Source: Straminergon stramineum (taxonomy: Eukaryota; Streptophyta; Bryopsida; Hypnales; Calliergonaceae). Taken from it: DNA of 64,000 bases. A program made the translations under genes and the position numbers. Shown here piece after piece: positions 25,239 through 37,602 of this stretch; position 1 is the stretch's first letter, and each line of letters opens with the position of its first letter. Below the pieces are notes generated by a model, which did no database searches, had not been told where the DNA came from, and saw only the letters and a program-made list of their open reading frames with translations. The stretch spans positions 20,276,501 through 20,340,500 of the forward strand of contig OY987268.1 of NCBI GenBank assembly GCA_963920665.1, written 5' to 3'.

Positions 25239-25625
25239 GTGACTTTAATTCGTGGGGGTGAGGGCCATTCTTCTATTCTCTCCTCTCCATCCTATATGTT
25301 CATCTTGACCTCTAGTTCTAATTTTTGGAGCCTAAACCTTGGTTTGTTTTTGTACATTTTGGGAACTAAATCTTGTGGGGAAAGGGACCATGTGGTCTCA
25401 CGGTTTTCTCGTGAGGTGGTTTAAACGCACCACTAAGACTTTTCACTCTGAAGGGTTGAAAAGCTTCATCGATGTTCCCTCTTTTAACACACTGCTAAAA
25501 CTTTTTTAACCCCAAGGAGGTTCAAAGCTTCACCATTGTTCTCTGTTTTAATACACTACTAGGACTTTTCTACCACCTGGGGGTTTAAAGTTTCGCCGTA
25601 TAGACGGGATCCACTACCCTCACAC
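25239..25625 (-). repeat. Family A copy 3 (inverted), outer part
   Basis: Complement of the family A region at 17700-17950: 'gaccatgtggtctcacggtt' corresponds to the 'ccgtgggaccatatggtc' region of copy 1. It is interrupted at about 25626 and resumes at about 28565 with roughly 170 bp lost. Confidence 0.7.
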
Positions 25626-25830
25626 TGTCACGCCCCTATCTCCTTGGGGTGCCCGAAGTGCCTTAGTGAGGAAGGAAAACGTTGGGGGTGACTTCCCAAG
25701 CCTTGCAATAGGCTAAGAAGGGAGAAATGAAAGACTTTGAAGCAAACACGGCACAATAGCGCCTTGGTTACGAAGGGCATTGTAGCATGTCATACATGCT
25801 TGGAAAGCTCTTGAAAATACGCTTCTAACC
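25626..25830 (+). repeat. Repeat B, copy 1
   Basis: Begins TGTCACGCCCCTATCTCCTT. A diverged inverted copy lies at 29475-29712. Shared words include 'acatgcttgg' and 'ggttacgaagggca'. Family unknown. Confidence 0.65.
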
Positions 25831-27294
25831 ATCTAAAGAACGCATGATTTGGACTATTACGCTAGAAGTTATGGCCGCTCAAAGTTGGGGGAGTCCTAAT
25901 GGCGCCGGGACACCTAAAGGCTAGGTGTGAGGGGTTCTTAACGAATCACTCAACAAATCATGGCATGTAGCATATCATTGGAAAGCTACAAAGACAAGAA
26001 ACCTAGAATGCCAAACATTACAAGGTTCCAAGACATGAGCCAAAAATTATGGCCAAGAGAAAGGCCGTGGTGAAGGCGTGACGCCACTCCGGGTGAATCT
26101 GAATCTTTGGAGGCCCATAACTTCGTGAGAACTTGTCCAAATGGGACAAGTGAGTAGTCCATCGACATCTAATTGTTGTGTAGATATACAAAATGGGCTC
26201 GCATGTGAGATTTGAAGTCATGACGACAAAGTTACGCCATTTGAAAGTTCAGGAGTCCAAACAGAGTTGGAACTCGAAGGCCATATTCATTACATTGAGA
26301 CTTTTTGCAGTCTCAATTTTATTCTCGACTCGGGGATAAACTGTTGTAATATCCCTTTATTGGTATTTTTTTATAAATAGGTAACAACACCAACTTTTAG
26401 AATTTCATTATAGGATCACTATTTGAGCATTATTTATTTTTGGTTTCAATTCCTAATTTTTTAAATGAATTTTCAATAACTAGCATTCTGTCTCAAAACC
26501 TGCCAAAAATCTCAATATAACGAATATGGCCTTCTTGCGGATTTCAGTTGGAAACAGTCGTCTTCCAAAACCCAAGGGGGTTTGGGAAGTCCCTTTGACC
26601 TACAAAGGGGGGGATCTACCGAAGACTAGAAAGAGTACTATAGGAGAGGTTGGTCTCCCTCCTCACTCCCTCTTGGAGCCTTGGTGAATCCTGGTGACTC
26701 ATAGGTGGTGATCTAATTTCACCACCGACTTCAAGGCTCCTTGGGACACTTGTGTGTGTGTTTCAGGGCACTGATTGGTTGGAGTTCCACTCTTTGCTAG
26801 GCCTTTGGTAATGTGTCTCAAGTTGTGAGTCCCGATTAGTGTTGGTGAGAGAGTAATGAATACCCAACAAACCTAATATGAAGTGGGGTGACAACTAAGG
26901 GTGGTTAGGACTGTAGTGAGTAGTGCCACCATGAGTTTTAGCACAATAAAATGAAAGTTCCTTCCCATGTCACCAAGTGACATGCCAAGTGGCACAAGTG
27001 GGGTGCGTGCTAGAAGTCTCGGGCACTAGGACTTAACAATGTGAGTTGGAAATGGGAATTAATGCTGTGAATGTGTGGCATATGCAATGCTAGTTAGTTG
27101 GGCCTAAGAGATATAGGTATTCGAGCGTGGTGAGCCCTGAAAGTGGTGAAGGGCTCTTGAAATCTAATTGGAGCTGTAAGGTGTTACTAGGGCCGCGACA
27201 CACACCCTCATGTCTTTCATCAATGACTACCACATCAATGTTAGGAACAAAAACAAAATAAAAAGAAGGGACCCTTAACACTCAAAAGATTAGT
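25831..27294. other. No recognisable gene
   Basis: Anonymous sequence inserted into family A copy 3. Overlapping minus frames near 26000-26220 have no recognisable domain. Confidence 0.4.
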
Positions 27295-28520
27295 GACATG
27301 GTGTCAAGTAGAGAGGCCTTGCCTTGGGAAACGTAGGGTTTCTAACTGCAATTAGATGTTGCCCAAATAATGGAAGATCCCGTGGTCATATAAAATCACA
27401 AACATAATAATAAAACCCTGAATGATGCTATATGAATCAAAATATTATTACATCTTCGTATACCCCTCAAAAGATGTCATGGAGTCTCAATATATATCAT
27501 ATGTGGTAAAAAATATTAGAAAAAAAAAGTCATATCTTCCATAATGTCCACTTGGAGAAGTGTCTGATATAAACATGAGTGCTATGTCCGCTCTACGACT
27601 CCAAATAAGAATGTGTTATGTCTCTGAAAAGCTAACAAACATTTCTACAACCTTTCCAAAATTCACTTAAAACTAAGATACTATCAGACTTTTATGGTCG
27701 ATCAAAGTTCACCCTTCTAAACTCAAAGGCAACTCACCTATACTACATTCTCAAGTTCATAACTTTCACATACTAACTTCAAATCAAGAAAATAAACTCA
27801 TTTTGAAAAGTTAAAAGAAGTATTTATAACCTCTCTAAGTTTCACTCAAGGTTAAAGTATTGTCCACTTTTTATAGTTTACCAAAGTTCACTCTCTTAAA
27901 GTTTGAGGCAGCTCTACAATACTTCATTCCCAAATTCATAAATTACACATACTAATTCCAAATTTAGTGAGTGATAACTTTTGGGAAACAAAAAAACAAG
28001 ATACACAAACTCTCAAAATTTCATTGCCAAAATCTCCATGTGCAATGTCTTCCCAAAATGACGAGTTCTCTCAAGCAAACAAAGAGGAGGAAGAAGATGA
28101 CCCTTCACCTCATCTGCCACCTCAACCTCCATACCATCCACCTAAACTAGTGGATTTTGGCCACTAAGATGTCACATAGGCCATAATACACCTATGGGCC
28201 ACCTCCTATCCTCGATAAATCTATCCACATCATTTACATGGACTTCTAATCCATTAAAAACAACCAAAAAAAGGTAAAACAAGCTTTATCTTTTGGGTTT
28301 TTTACAATTTTTAAACAAACCAACAAATTAAAATATTAAAACATCTTCAAGTATAGAAATCAAAGAACTAAATGTTTGTCAAGTAGGGGTAAAAAAAAGA
28401 GTTCAAATAGAATATGACCCCATTTGTTTCTTGAGACTCTAGAAAAAACAAACTCCAATTTAACAAACAATTATGTATTTTCACATAATGAATCCATTTA
28501 CAATGCAACAACAAATTAGT
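27295..28520 (-). repeat. 1.3-kb repeat with 180-bp tandem array (copy 2, inverted)
   Basis: Reverse complement of 1425-2810, including the array of 'catactaactccaaat'-like words and the end phrase 'ttgtttcttgagactctaga'. Divergence is substantial, so both copies are old. Confidence 0.75.
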
Positions 28521-28564
28521 AATCCAAATGATTTGAACTAAAGGCCTCCAAAGCAGCATTGGTT

Positions 28565-29460
28565 GTCATATAGGGGATTGCTCTAGGGTTAGTACACGAC
28601 AAAGCAAGGAAAATGACCCCAAAGGCCCCTCCAAAGTAAGCACATACAATTTCTAGTAATACAATAAGTTAACTAAGCTTTCAAACTCAAGCTTGGAAGA
28701 GTTAGTACTACGTTCATTCAAAAGTCAAGGGAGCCATAAAAACCTCGCAAGCTCGAGAAACAACAACGACCAAAAGTACCTAGAAAACACTATTGCAAGG
28801 CTTGTGGCTAAAATGCTACAATTTCCTACATAAATTGGACCCAACAGACCCAATTACATAAAAAGGGGGTGGTAAGAGAGGAGAAAGGATGTCCTTTTAT
28901 ACTCTTTCATGGGCACCCACCTCTCCTCGTTCTTCTAAGTTAACCTTATCTTCTTGGATTTTCATCCAAAACTCAAGGCTTTCATCCTATGCTAGCCCAC
29001 TGAGCTAACTTTTGGAGATTAACTCTGAATCGCAAATGGATTGTGCCATTGACTTCAAAAGGTCATTTTTAGTAGGATAAAATTTCCCTCTCCCTTTTCT
29101 ATCTTTAAAATCACAATGAAACCTAGAGCCAACTTAATGGCAAAATTGGGAAAAATCCCAATTTTGGGAGGTTGACTTTTCTAGCAAAAGTAACTAGCTT
29201 AGGCTCTTAAGTAGGTACAAAGGAGTGAGAAAAAACCTATCTTGGGCCCCATTCTGCTTTCGTATGCTCTTGCTCCATTGATCAAACTCGTTGTGGACTT
29301 TAAATTTCGTTAATTGTTGAAGAATGTTGTAGGTTTGGGTACTTCTAAATGTTGGAATGTCCTAAAATTTGATAGGGCATCTTATTAACATAAAGGAAGC
29401 TACATTAATTTTTAGTGGGAATTTACCGCCGCCTAAGGAACTTCTCCAAATTTCTCATCG
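28565..29460 (-). repeat. Family A copy 3 (inverted), inner part
   Basis: Complement of family A from about 17560 back to 16600. The TATA-like signal reads 'ccttttatactctttc' at about 28895. At the position where copies 1 and 2 carry their insertions, this copy reads straight through ('aagtacctagaaaacactat'), giving an empty-site reference. Confidence 0.75.
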
Positions 29461-29474
29461 CATGTTTGGTGTTG

Positions 29475-29712
29475 CAACCCTAGTAATATACTAACACCTT
29501 ACAAGTCCAACCAAACTTAAAGAGCCCTCTAAGCATGTATGACATGCCACTATGCCCTTCGTAACCAAGGCGCTATTGCGCCCTATTTGCTCAGGAGTCT
29601 CTCATTTCTCCCTTCTTAACCTATTGCAAGGCTTGAGAAGTCACCCCTAAGGTCCCCCTTACTCACTAAGGCACTTTGGGCACCCCAAGAAGATAGGGGC
29701 GTGATACTCACC
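29475..29712 (-). repeat. Repeat B, copy 2 (inverted)
   Basis: Reverse complement of 25626-25830, ending 'agataggggcgtga'. Confidence 0.65.
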
Positions 29713-32097
29713 TCCACCAAATCGGGTCGATGACCTCATTACCATTACCTTTTGTTGGATGCATTGAGTTAATTAGGGTACCCTTCCTCCTCAACACATT
29801 CATTGTGTTCTTGGGTAGCTAACCCCACAATGCCCTAAGTACTCACTTACTTAGTTTATTTGGCTAAGTCCTTAAAGGTGGCATAAAATAAGCCCATGGT
29901 TTGCGTACCCTCGATTCTAAACTTCCAAGGACCTAACCTATTCTAATGGGACTTATCTACTTTGAGACTCCCTCGGTTTGCACTCTTTTGGCTCCAATTT
30001 AGGCTCAACTAGCCTATTTTATTTACTTGACTAGGAAGAATTCAAGGCTCACCAATTTCTACTTGGTAGCAACACCAAGATCCCTCTCAAACTTTTTAGT
30101 TATCAAGTGATGAACTTTGCACGCCTAGAGATAGTGCTAAGTCCCACCCGACTTGTCCTTTGAGTACTCTCCCGAGGCATGGTGATCAATCCATGTGTGG
30201 ACGATGGTCCACTCTCAAAGGGTACTTTTATAAGCCCATGCCAATATCTTGCTCCTGCCCAAGCAAAGCCTAAGCTTGAAAGTCCAAAAGGTTTTATCCC
30301 TTCCAACTTTCAAACTAAGGCCCCTAATTCTCAGCATTCTCGAAATTGATTTTGCATATCATTCTATCCTCTTCTACCAAATCCAAACATCAATGAGACT
30401 AGGACACATCCCATAGTGCTAATGCCAATCAAGAGCAAACTCACACATGAAGTCATTTCACAAAATTGCAACTTTATTACCAAGCAAGTATATAATAGAC
30501 GAGCACATAAATGCATTGTTTACACAAGTGTTGTGTTTCTCCTCCACTAACAAAGGTTGATGTCCTCGTCAATTTTCATGTGGCTTCTTGTTGGATTGAT
30601 TATCAAAGCATCTTTTTGAAAAACTAACTTTTAGAATTCATTCAAGAATTCAATTTTTAGAATTTTTCAAAACGAAAATAAAGTTTCACAAAGTTAACCC
30701 CTAAATGCCCAAGCCTTTTCAAATGTGTTTTGACTATGAAAAAAGAGCATTGGCTTGTAATTATCCTCAATGAAGCAAATTGTATTTTTTTCCAAATCTA
30801 ATTGTATAGATGTTAATAGAGTTTGTTTATTAGTATGCACACCAATTTTGAGTGCAAAATTTTCTAGTAGTTGTGAGATTATACCAAGTAAAATATATAC
30901 TTTCTATTTTTAGTACGTTATCATGATGTAAATATATACACTGTATAAAATGTATATTTATTTTGTATTTAAAATAGATTCTTAGATTTGGAAGACAAAC
31001 TTATTGGTGACAATTCTAGTGGCTTCAAGGTGACGCTTATTGCCTATAAAGTTGTTTAAAAGACGAAAGCCCTCGACAAGTTTTATTACTTTCGGGCAAT
31101 CTATTAAGTTTTATAGAATTTGTGAATGAGTTTGAAGTTCGAATCTAGAATGTCGAACATGAGGATTTTTATAGTGTCACAAAACCAAAAGTTTCAACCA
31201 AAGGTTGAGCTAGAGTTTTCCATGTCACAATTGTCAATTCAACCATCTCAACCGGAAGTTTCTTCACTATTGCGGATCCATTTGCAAGATGAAGTTGGAT
31301 CTTCTCGTCCGTTGAAGAAACCTTGCGTAGAGCAATGTTGGTACAAAAATCTTTAAAGAGATCCTTGTACTTTGGTGATTCTACTTCAAGTTAGATGTAC
31401 TGAATTGGGTATTCAAGATGTGACATTTGAAGCAAGTTATGAAGGCTTGAATGTCGACCAATACTATTGTATGATTAGTTTAGTTAAGGGAAGCCCTAGC
31501 CACCAACGTTGGTTGAAAGGGCTAGACGGCTAGTTAATCCTTTCACAAAGGCCGAATGTACAAATTATGTCGAAAATATGGTTAGGCGCATCCTCAAGTT
31601 CTTACAAATGGGATAGTGCTGTTCTTCGACTTCAGTTTTTACCTCCATTTGGTTTTGGTTAAAGGTTTTTAGCTAATTCAAGTTTTTTGTCTTCCATTTG
31701 TATGTTAAGAATTGAAAGTTAGGAAGATAGAAGTAGTTTATTTCTTAGTTTTGACCTTAGAGGTTCTTTGACCTTGAAAGATCAATAGGGATTTATTTTT
31801 TGGTATTTCCTTTGAGCCAATGGTTGTTTAGAGGCCCATGTGATGTGTACATGGGTTGATTCCACCTACTTTACGAGAAAAAGGTAGGTATGCATCTTCT
31901 CTCTTTTTCTAATGTGTATGAATTTGGTGTGTCTACTTTGTTTTAAAGATCGAGAATTTGAGATGTCATATCTTATGATGTATAAGAAATTTTGGAATGA
32001 AAATTTGGGGTTATGATCTTCTTCTCATTTCCAATCTAAAAAAACCTTTTTTTTTATATGATTTGAAGTTGGAAGCAAAAAGTTATAAGTGTGTGAG
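29713..32097. other. No recognisable gene; left flank of the giant transposon
   Basis: Mostly anonymous. 30610-30730 resembles AT-rich spacers at 33410-33490 and 51800-51860, including a TTAACCCCTAAATGCCCAAG word at about 30694. A 76-codon plus frame at 31126-31356 has no recognisable domain. Confidence 0.45.
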
Positions 32098-32105
32098 TGG
32101 AGGAG
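32098..32105 (+). repeat. Target-site duplication, left (TGGAGGAG)
   Basis: Immediately precedes the left terminus. The octamer directly after the right terminus is TAGAGGAG, matching at 7 of 8 positions. An 8-bp duplication is diagnostic for hAT insertion. Confidence 0.8.
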
Positions 32106-32115
32106 CAGGGTTGAC
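32106..32115 (+). repeat. Left terminal inverted repeat of the giant hAT
   Basis: CAGGGTTGAC, perfect inverted match to 50336-50345. Beyond 10 bp the ends are only patchily similar (a GCGTCC word follows in both). Confidence 0.85.
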
Positions 32116-32500
32116 AGGGCGTCCTGACGCAGCCGCTAGTGTCCGTGTCCGCAACCTCCCCGGACGTCCTGTGACATTCGCAAAATCGGTTTTTTACCCT
32201 AGGGTAATTTCCCGTCCACGACCCTGTCCGCACTATTGTTCGTGGTTTCTGCGCCCCGTCCGCCCGTCCCCAACCCCGTCCCCAACCCCGTCCGCGCCCC
32301 CGTCTGCGGTTTTTGCGGCCCGTCCGCCATCCCATCCACCCGTCCCTGACCCCATCCGCGGTTTCTACGGCCCGTCCGCCCATCCGCAACCCTGTCCGCG
32401 GATTCTGTAGCCCGTCCGCCAATCCGTCGGCCCATCCGCGACCCCGTCCGCGGTCTCTGGAGCTCGTCCGCCAACCCGTCCGACCGCTTAAGACTCCCCA
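32106..32500 (+). repeat. GC-rich subterminal island L
   Basis: A sudden GC-rich block within AT-rich DNA. From about 32225 it is a degenerate tandem array of a phrase like GTCCGCGGTTTCTGCGGCCC, repeated at spacings of roughly 40-50 bp, with GTCCGCC dominant. Subterminal arrays of short words are where hAT transposases bind (for example AAACGG in maize Ac). The open frames on both strands here arise from the repeat and are not genes. Confidence 0.8.
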
Positions 32501-33047
32501 AATTTAGTCTCTATCTTTATTTTTTTATTCTAAGAGAATTTCTAATGCGATTTTATTTTTGAAATTTGGTACAATTCATGCTCATTTCTAAGAGTCCTTA
32601 GCAATGAACAAAAAGAACATTGCACTTTACAAATTTGTAAAGAGAAAATTCATTTATTTTCGTAATTCTTTTTTGAGTGCTACAATAGAATTTTAAAGGA
32701 TTTTTTTAATAAATATACAAAGAAATGGTACTCAAAATAACAAATTAATTACGGTTTCGGGTTTAGGAAAATATTGGACACACATACATTTTGTAACCCA
32801 TTCATTTAGAGCTTAATTTACTATTTTCCTTTGTTCATTTTATGAAAACAATGCAATGAAAAAAAAATTGAGGGTCTAAATTGGAAACCCAAAGGCTTCT
32901 AAAAATCCAAGTGCTGTAAAGTCCTAAACCTTTTTGAAAAAACACTAAAATTGAATCACTCTCATTTGTGATGAATTTACTAATTACGTCTCTTCATAGT
33001 TCATTCATTATAAGTATACACACTAAAACAATAAAACCACAATTGCT
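32501..33047. other. AT-rich spacer
   Basis: Nothing coding seen. Lies between the left island and an internal TTAA element. Confidence 0.5.
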
Positions 33048-33976
33048 TTAACCCCTAAAGGACCATTGTTCCCTCGGGGGACAAAATGGATTTCGGGCAG
33101 GTTCCTATGACTTCAATTTTTAATCAAACTTTTTGAAACTTTCTCATAAGATAGAAAAACTGATAAGCTTCGTGGGAATATAATTTTTATTTCAATCGAT
33201 GCTTGGGAGCAAAAGTTATGCCATCTTAAACATAATTTTCATGTCACCAGGCAGAAAAATAAATCCACAAAAAATTGAAATCTAATTTAAAATTTCTTTT
33301 TTCTTATAGATTATATTTTTGTCTACATGTGAAGCTTTGATTCATTCCATTTGGATTAGTAATGTGAAAGTTATGAACAATATTGTTTTTCGGGCAATAT
33401 GAGCATCTTCTTGAAAAAATAACTTATAGGATTCATTTTTGAATGCAATTTTCACAATTTTTCAAAAAAAATTGTTTGACAAAGTTAAATTTGTTTGCTA
33501 AAACAATCTCACCATTGGGATTATTGAGTTTCAATCCCATCTTAGAGCTATTAATGATTTAGTTTTTCATGTAATCTTGGACCTACTTCTACTTAACAAT
33601 TTTTTAGAGAATGAAAATCAAGAGTTTTTCTTTAGAAATTTTTTTCCTAGAACATCAACTCAATTCTTCAACACAAAAAATTTTAAATTCACAGTCCATA
33701 GTGCAAAACATTTCAACAAAAGGTGGTCAAAGTCATCTGAAATTGTAGGCCAGTGTTCAAAAAAACTTCTTTTTCCAACTTTGAATGCTATATCTCTCAA
33801 TCTGTGCGGTCAAAATTCATGAAATTTTTACCACATGTTCTGAGACAAATAAATTACAAGATCCAATGGTTAGATATTTTTTAAATATTTTTTGGGATTT
33901 TATAGGTGAACGCAGCAGAAATGACAGTTTTGAGTGGTTTTTGACAGAAAAATGGCCTTGGTCCTTTAGGGGTTAA
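33048..33976. mobile_element. 929-bp element with TTAA-flanked inverted ends (piggyBac-like MITE?)
   Basis: The left end TTAACCCCTAAAGGACCA is matched by its perfect complement at 33959-33976. TTAA followed by CCC is the form of piggyBac-type ends, whose target duplication is TTAA. No transposase is encoded. Related AT-rich sequence occurs outside the hAT at 51950-52200, and related end-words at about 30694, 40400 and 52700, so this is a dispersed family that inserted into the hAT. Confidence 0.6.
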
Positions 33977-34421
33977 CGGGTCGTCATCATAATTCAAATA
34001 TCAATGGAATTGTTGGAACACAATTTCTAAGAAGGTCCAAGTAATTCCATATCATAAATGAAATGGTCTTCTTCCAAGACTTATTCCAAATGAAATAGAA
34101 TGGGCTCAGAAACTTTTGCACCCACACATCATACATCATGCAATTTGTCATACAAGCTTGTCAACTAAATAACCATCTACATTCAAGAAGAAATATTGCA
34201 CTTTGCACTCAAACAAGAGATGTTTTTGATTTGTCAAAAATTGATACTCATTCAAAAACAATTCAAATACATGGAAAAATTCAAAATGTATGTCCAATTT
34301 CACATATATTGACATACTCTAGGGGTGCATATATACTAAGCAATCTACATGCATAAATCCAAAGTTCTACATTCATTAAATATTTATAAAACTCTATATA
34401 GTACACTCTTGCACTATATTA
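33977..34421. other. 3' flank of the kinase-like gene
   Basis: AT-rich, no gene seen. It would contain the 3' UTR and polyadenylation region of the leftward gene. Confidence 0.45.
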
Positions 34422-35903
34422 CTAATATGAATGTCGGAAGTGTTCATCTGGCATAGGCCAATTGAATTGGCTAGTGAACCGATTGATGATGTGGGCCAAA
34501 CCACCCCGATAACCATCACCTCTTTGACAAAGCTGGTCCAAGTATTGGTGAAACACAATTCCCAATTGGTGGTGGCTAAACATGGCCATTGCATTTGTTT
34601 CCCGTTGCAATTTGCTGTAGTTCTCTGACATGCATTGTTTATTGATCCTTTGAGCTATTTTACCAATTGCATATTCCTTCAATGCACATGATAAATGTGG
34701 AATGATTTCCACATTTGCATCTCTTCTATGCAAATATGCAATGCTTGGATCCACCCACCACCTCCTTGTTAAAGCTTTGTTCATTTCACTTGCAAATGTG
34801 AACGTATACAAGGATTTCATCGGTTCGGTAGCTACAGTAGTCATGCCCCAATCGCAAATTCCAATGTAGACACGTGATTCATCATCAGGAAAATGAAACA
34901 TGATGTTGTCTGGAGAAATATCATTGTGTAGATGTCCAGACACATGTACCGCATTCATGATATGCACCAATGCCCAAGCAAGCTCGGTGCGCTTCTTTCG
35001 AAATCAAGCGAGATGAAAAGCTTTAGTCACATCGGACTCTGTTGGGTTCGAATACTGTAACCGAACATATATGTTGTCTGGATAATCATTATCCAGGTTC
35101 AACATTTGCGGAAGTGTTCCGCCATTCTGCCAATACGAGTACCCTTCATTTGTTCTTGCATAAACTGCAACAAATCGTATGACTCCTGAATGTGGAATCC
35201 TCACTGCCATTGATTCATTCTGATGTTCCAACTTTGCAAGCTGAGGCTGCGTACCATGGTGGTTGGATATCTTTGCTGTGAACTCCCAAGATGGAGCTAT
35301 CCCTAGACATCCTTCAATTCTCACCCTCCGAATCGTTGCATATCCTTCCTTCATGATTAAGTCATCTTGGGGAATCACCCGTGCGGTGTTCGGAAGTGCT
35401 ATAAGATGACGTCTATCCATATCCAATTGAGCAAGACCCTCATCGCTAGTCCACCAACCCAAAGACCCTCGTCTATTACGCCTCTTTGCAAATGGGGCGC
35501 AACACCCAATAAACAATTGAGCTTTGAGAATGACTTGCTCAAAGGCTTCATCATTTGCACAATGTTGTTTCCCGTATTTTTCGAGAACCACATCAGCATT
35601 CCACAATGCATCATGCACCTTGTTCTCCAAACATTTGTTGAAACCCCTCTTCTCCGTCTCATGTTGCCATTGCGGAACGTATAAGGCATCCAACATTCTT
35701 TGCATCATGTCTGCCTTGAATTTGGATGGACACTCCTCTCCATATCTTACATATTTTGTGTCAAGAGACACAGTGGTTTCCAATTCATAGAATTTTGCAA
35801 TGCATTTGGTCATGAATGCTTTGCATGCATCGGATGGAATTTCCTTACTTTCCACCTCTTGTACCACTTGTTTTCCCTTCGCCGCCTTCTTCGATCTTGG
35901 CAT
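34422..35903 (-). pseudogene. Protein-kinase-like gene of the giant hAT
   Basis: One minus frame of 494 codons from ATG at 35903, with a single in-frame TGA at codon 300 (35006-35004). The N-terminus is basic (MPRSKKAAKGK), followed by about 165 residues of unknown helical sequence. Kinase hallmarks appear in order: a Gly-containing strand near residue 187 (EGYATIRRVRI), Lys-211 in FTAKI, HSGVIRF near 238, a hinge-like YWQNGGTLPQML near 257, the catalytic loop HLHNDISPDNIMF (Asp-328, Asn-333), and DWG at 351-353 in place of DFG. The usual HRD is HND. The stop cuts between the hinge and the catalytic loop and is explicable as CGA to TGA. Its island lies 0.2-0.6 kb upstream. It may have been a nuclear kinase acting on transposon or host proteins; that role is inferred. 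Confidence 0.7.
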
Positions 35904-36074
35904 CGTGATAAATTTTTAATAACCGAAATTTGTAACTAAAACTTCAAAGTTCGCTACAAAAAATGGCAATAGGGGAGCCCCCAAATAAGACTTCCACCTT
36001 CCCGAGGAGAGGAACCAATGGAGGACAAACCACCAAGCTCTCCACTCCACACTTGCAAAACGCAAGGGACAAGG

Positions 36075-36520
36075 CAAAAGTGATTGCAGACGGGCCGTCT
36101 GCCTCTCTTATACGGGGCGAACGGCTCGTCCCCGTCCGCCTCCTCGTGGCCATCTGCCTCGTCGTGGCCATCCGATCATCCGCCTCGTCGCAACCGTCCG
36201 ATCGTTCGGCCGCACTCCGACTGCCTCGAGATGGTCGTCCGCCTTGTCCTGGCCATTCGATTCCGGGGACGGTCTTCTGCCCGCCCCGAGCCAGCGATCC
36301 GACCGTGCGAACGATCATCCATTCGCCTCGAGTCGGCCGGCTGATCAGCAGGACGATCGGCATCCACCAGATCCGACGGCCGACTTATCGCGGACGCCGC
36401 GACCTCGTCCGATCGAACGGACGGCAAGCTATCCGCATGATCGAACAGTGTCGATGGCGTGGATGCAGCAGCCCATTCGGCGACGGTAGACGGATGAAAT
36501 GAGGCGGACGGAAGAGATGA
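36075..36520 (-). promoter_or_regulatory. GC-rich island upstream of the kinase-like gene
   Basis: Same composition and words as the terminal islands (GTCCGCC, CGTCCGAT, CATCCGCC on the plus strand), about 170-620 bp upstream of the ATG at 35903. The overlapping frames in it are by-products of GC richness. Likely a promoter or transposase-binding array; no TATA or start site was assigned. Confidence 0.6.
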
Positions 36521-37602
36521 ATTGCACGATCGGAGATTTTAATTTCTCTTGAACATCTCTAAGTCAAACATAGGTATCATATTCAACATTTCAGTTTCAA
36601 ACCGAAGTAAGAATCAAGTAAATCATCTATCATGGAAATGAAAAAAAATTATAGAGGAATAGCCGGTGACGTTTGCTTGTTTGAAATACTCTCACCGTTG
36701 AGATTCTCATGTTTACATAATTCTTTCTTAAAATTATTAATGTTCTAGTATCTATCTTGAATATACTCAACTTATCAATTCTCTTATGAATAAAAACTAA
36801 ACCTCTTTTGGGGGAATTTTTCTTCCCACATTCTCATGCTCTCATATAAATTCTTCAAGTCTTCAACATACAAAATTATAAAATCATACTCACAAGTGGA
36901 AATATTTATTGTTTCAGTAATTAGAAGCCAAAAATCTAGTCAAGCAAATAGCAAAATCATTTGTTGCAGTCACCTTGAATGCAAATAGCCAAATATCTTA
37001 CAATCTATGTGGGTTAAGTTTTTGAAATTACTTCTACACATTCATAAATTGCTATAGTACAAAATCGTACAATCTGACACGCCAAAAACATTGTTCCTAC
37101 ATTTTCTAGTTCTGTGTAATTGAAATGGCAATTCTAAATCACTAAATTGTCTTCGATGGAAAAAAGCCTTCGGACTTCTAGGGTTTAGGGTTCAATTTCT
37201 AATAGCAAATGAAACTAAAATGGTGGTTCTCACTATTCTACAAACCTCTATTGTATATTTGGGACATCCTTTGCATTTGCAATTCACCTATTCACATTGA
37301 ATGATTGAAATGAGAAAATTATAGAAAGTGGTTCAATACATTTTCGATTTTCACAAATATCCATTAACCCATAGTCATACATCAATGGTATTAAATCCTA
37401 CAAATTACGCGACAGAAATATCGCTTTATTAAAATATAAAAATACAATGAATTTGTATCAAAATCACAAAAACGTGATTACAACTCATCAAGAGCATTGT
37501 GCTATATTTGCCGCACTCTACCATCTATGTACATTACAATGAGTGAACCATACAGTAAAACAAACATAAGATGACTAGAATACCATGCTCTACTTAACTA
37601 CT
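36521..37602. other. AT-rich spacer
   Basis: No gene seen. The phrase 'agccttcggacttctagggt' at about 37165 resembles the ends of the TTAA-element family, so older insertions of that family are probable. Confidence 0.4.

Noticed and set aside
25626..29712. A single TIR transposon bounded by the inverted repeat B copies
   Set aside because: Family A copy 3 runs through much of this interval and continues outside it, so the inverted repeats are better explained as separate insertions.
32054..32507. Several overlapping 60-137 codon frames on both strands in the left GC-rich island
   Set aside because: They are Arg/Pro/Gly-rich translations of the GTCCGC array in several phases at once, with no start context or domain. 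The same applies to frames at 35944-36502, 39135-39659, 41640-41913 and 45859-46149.
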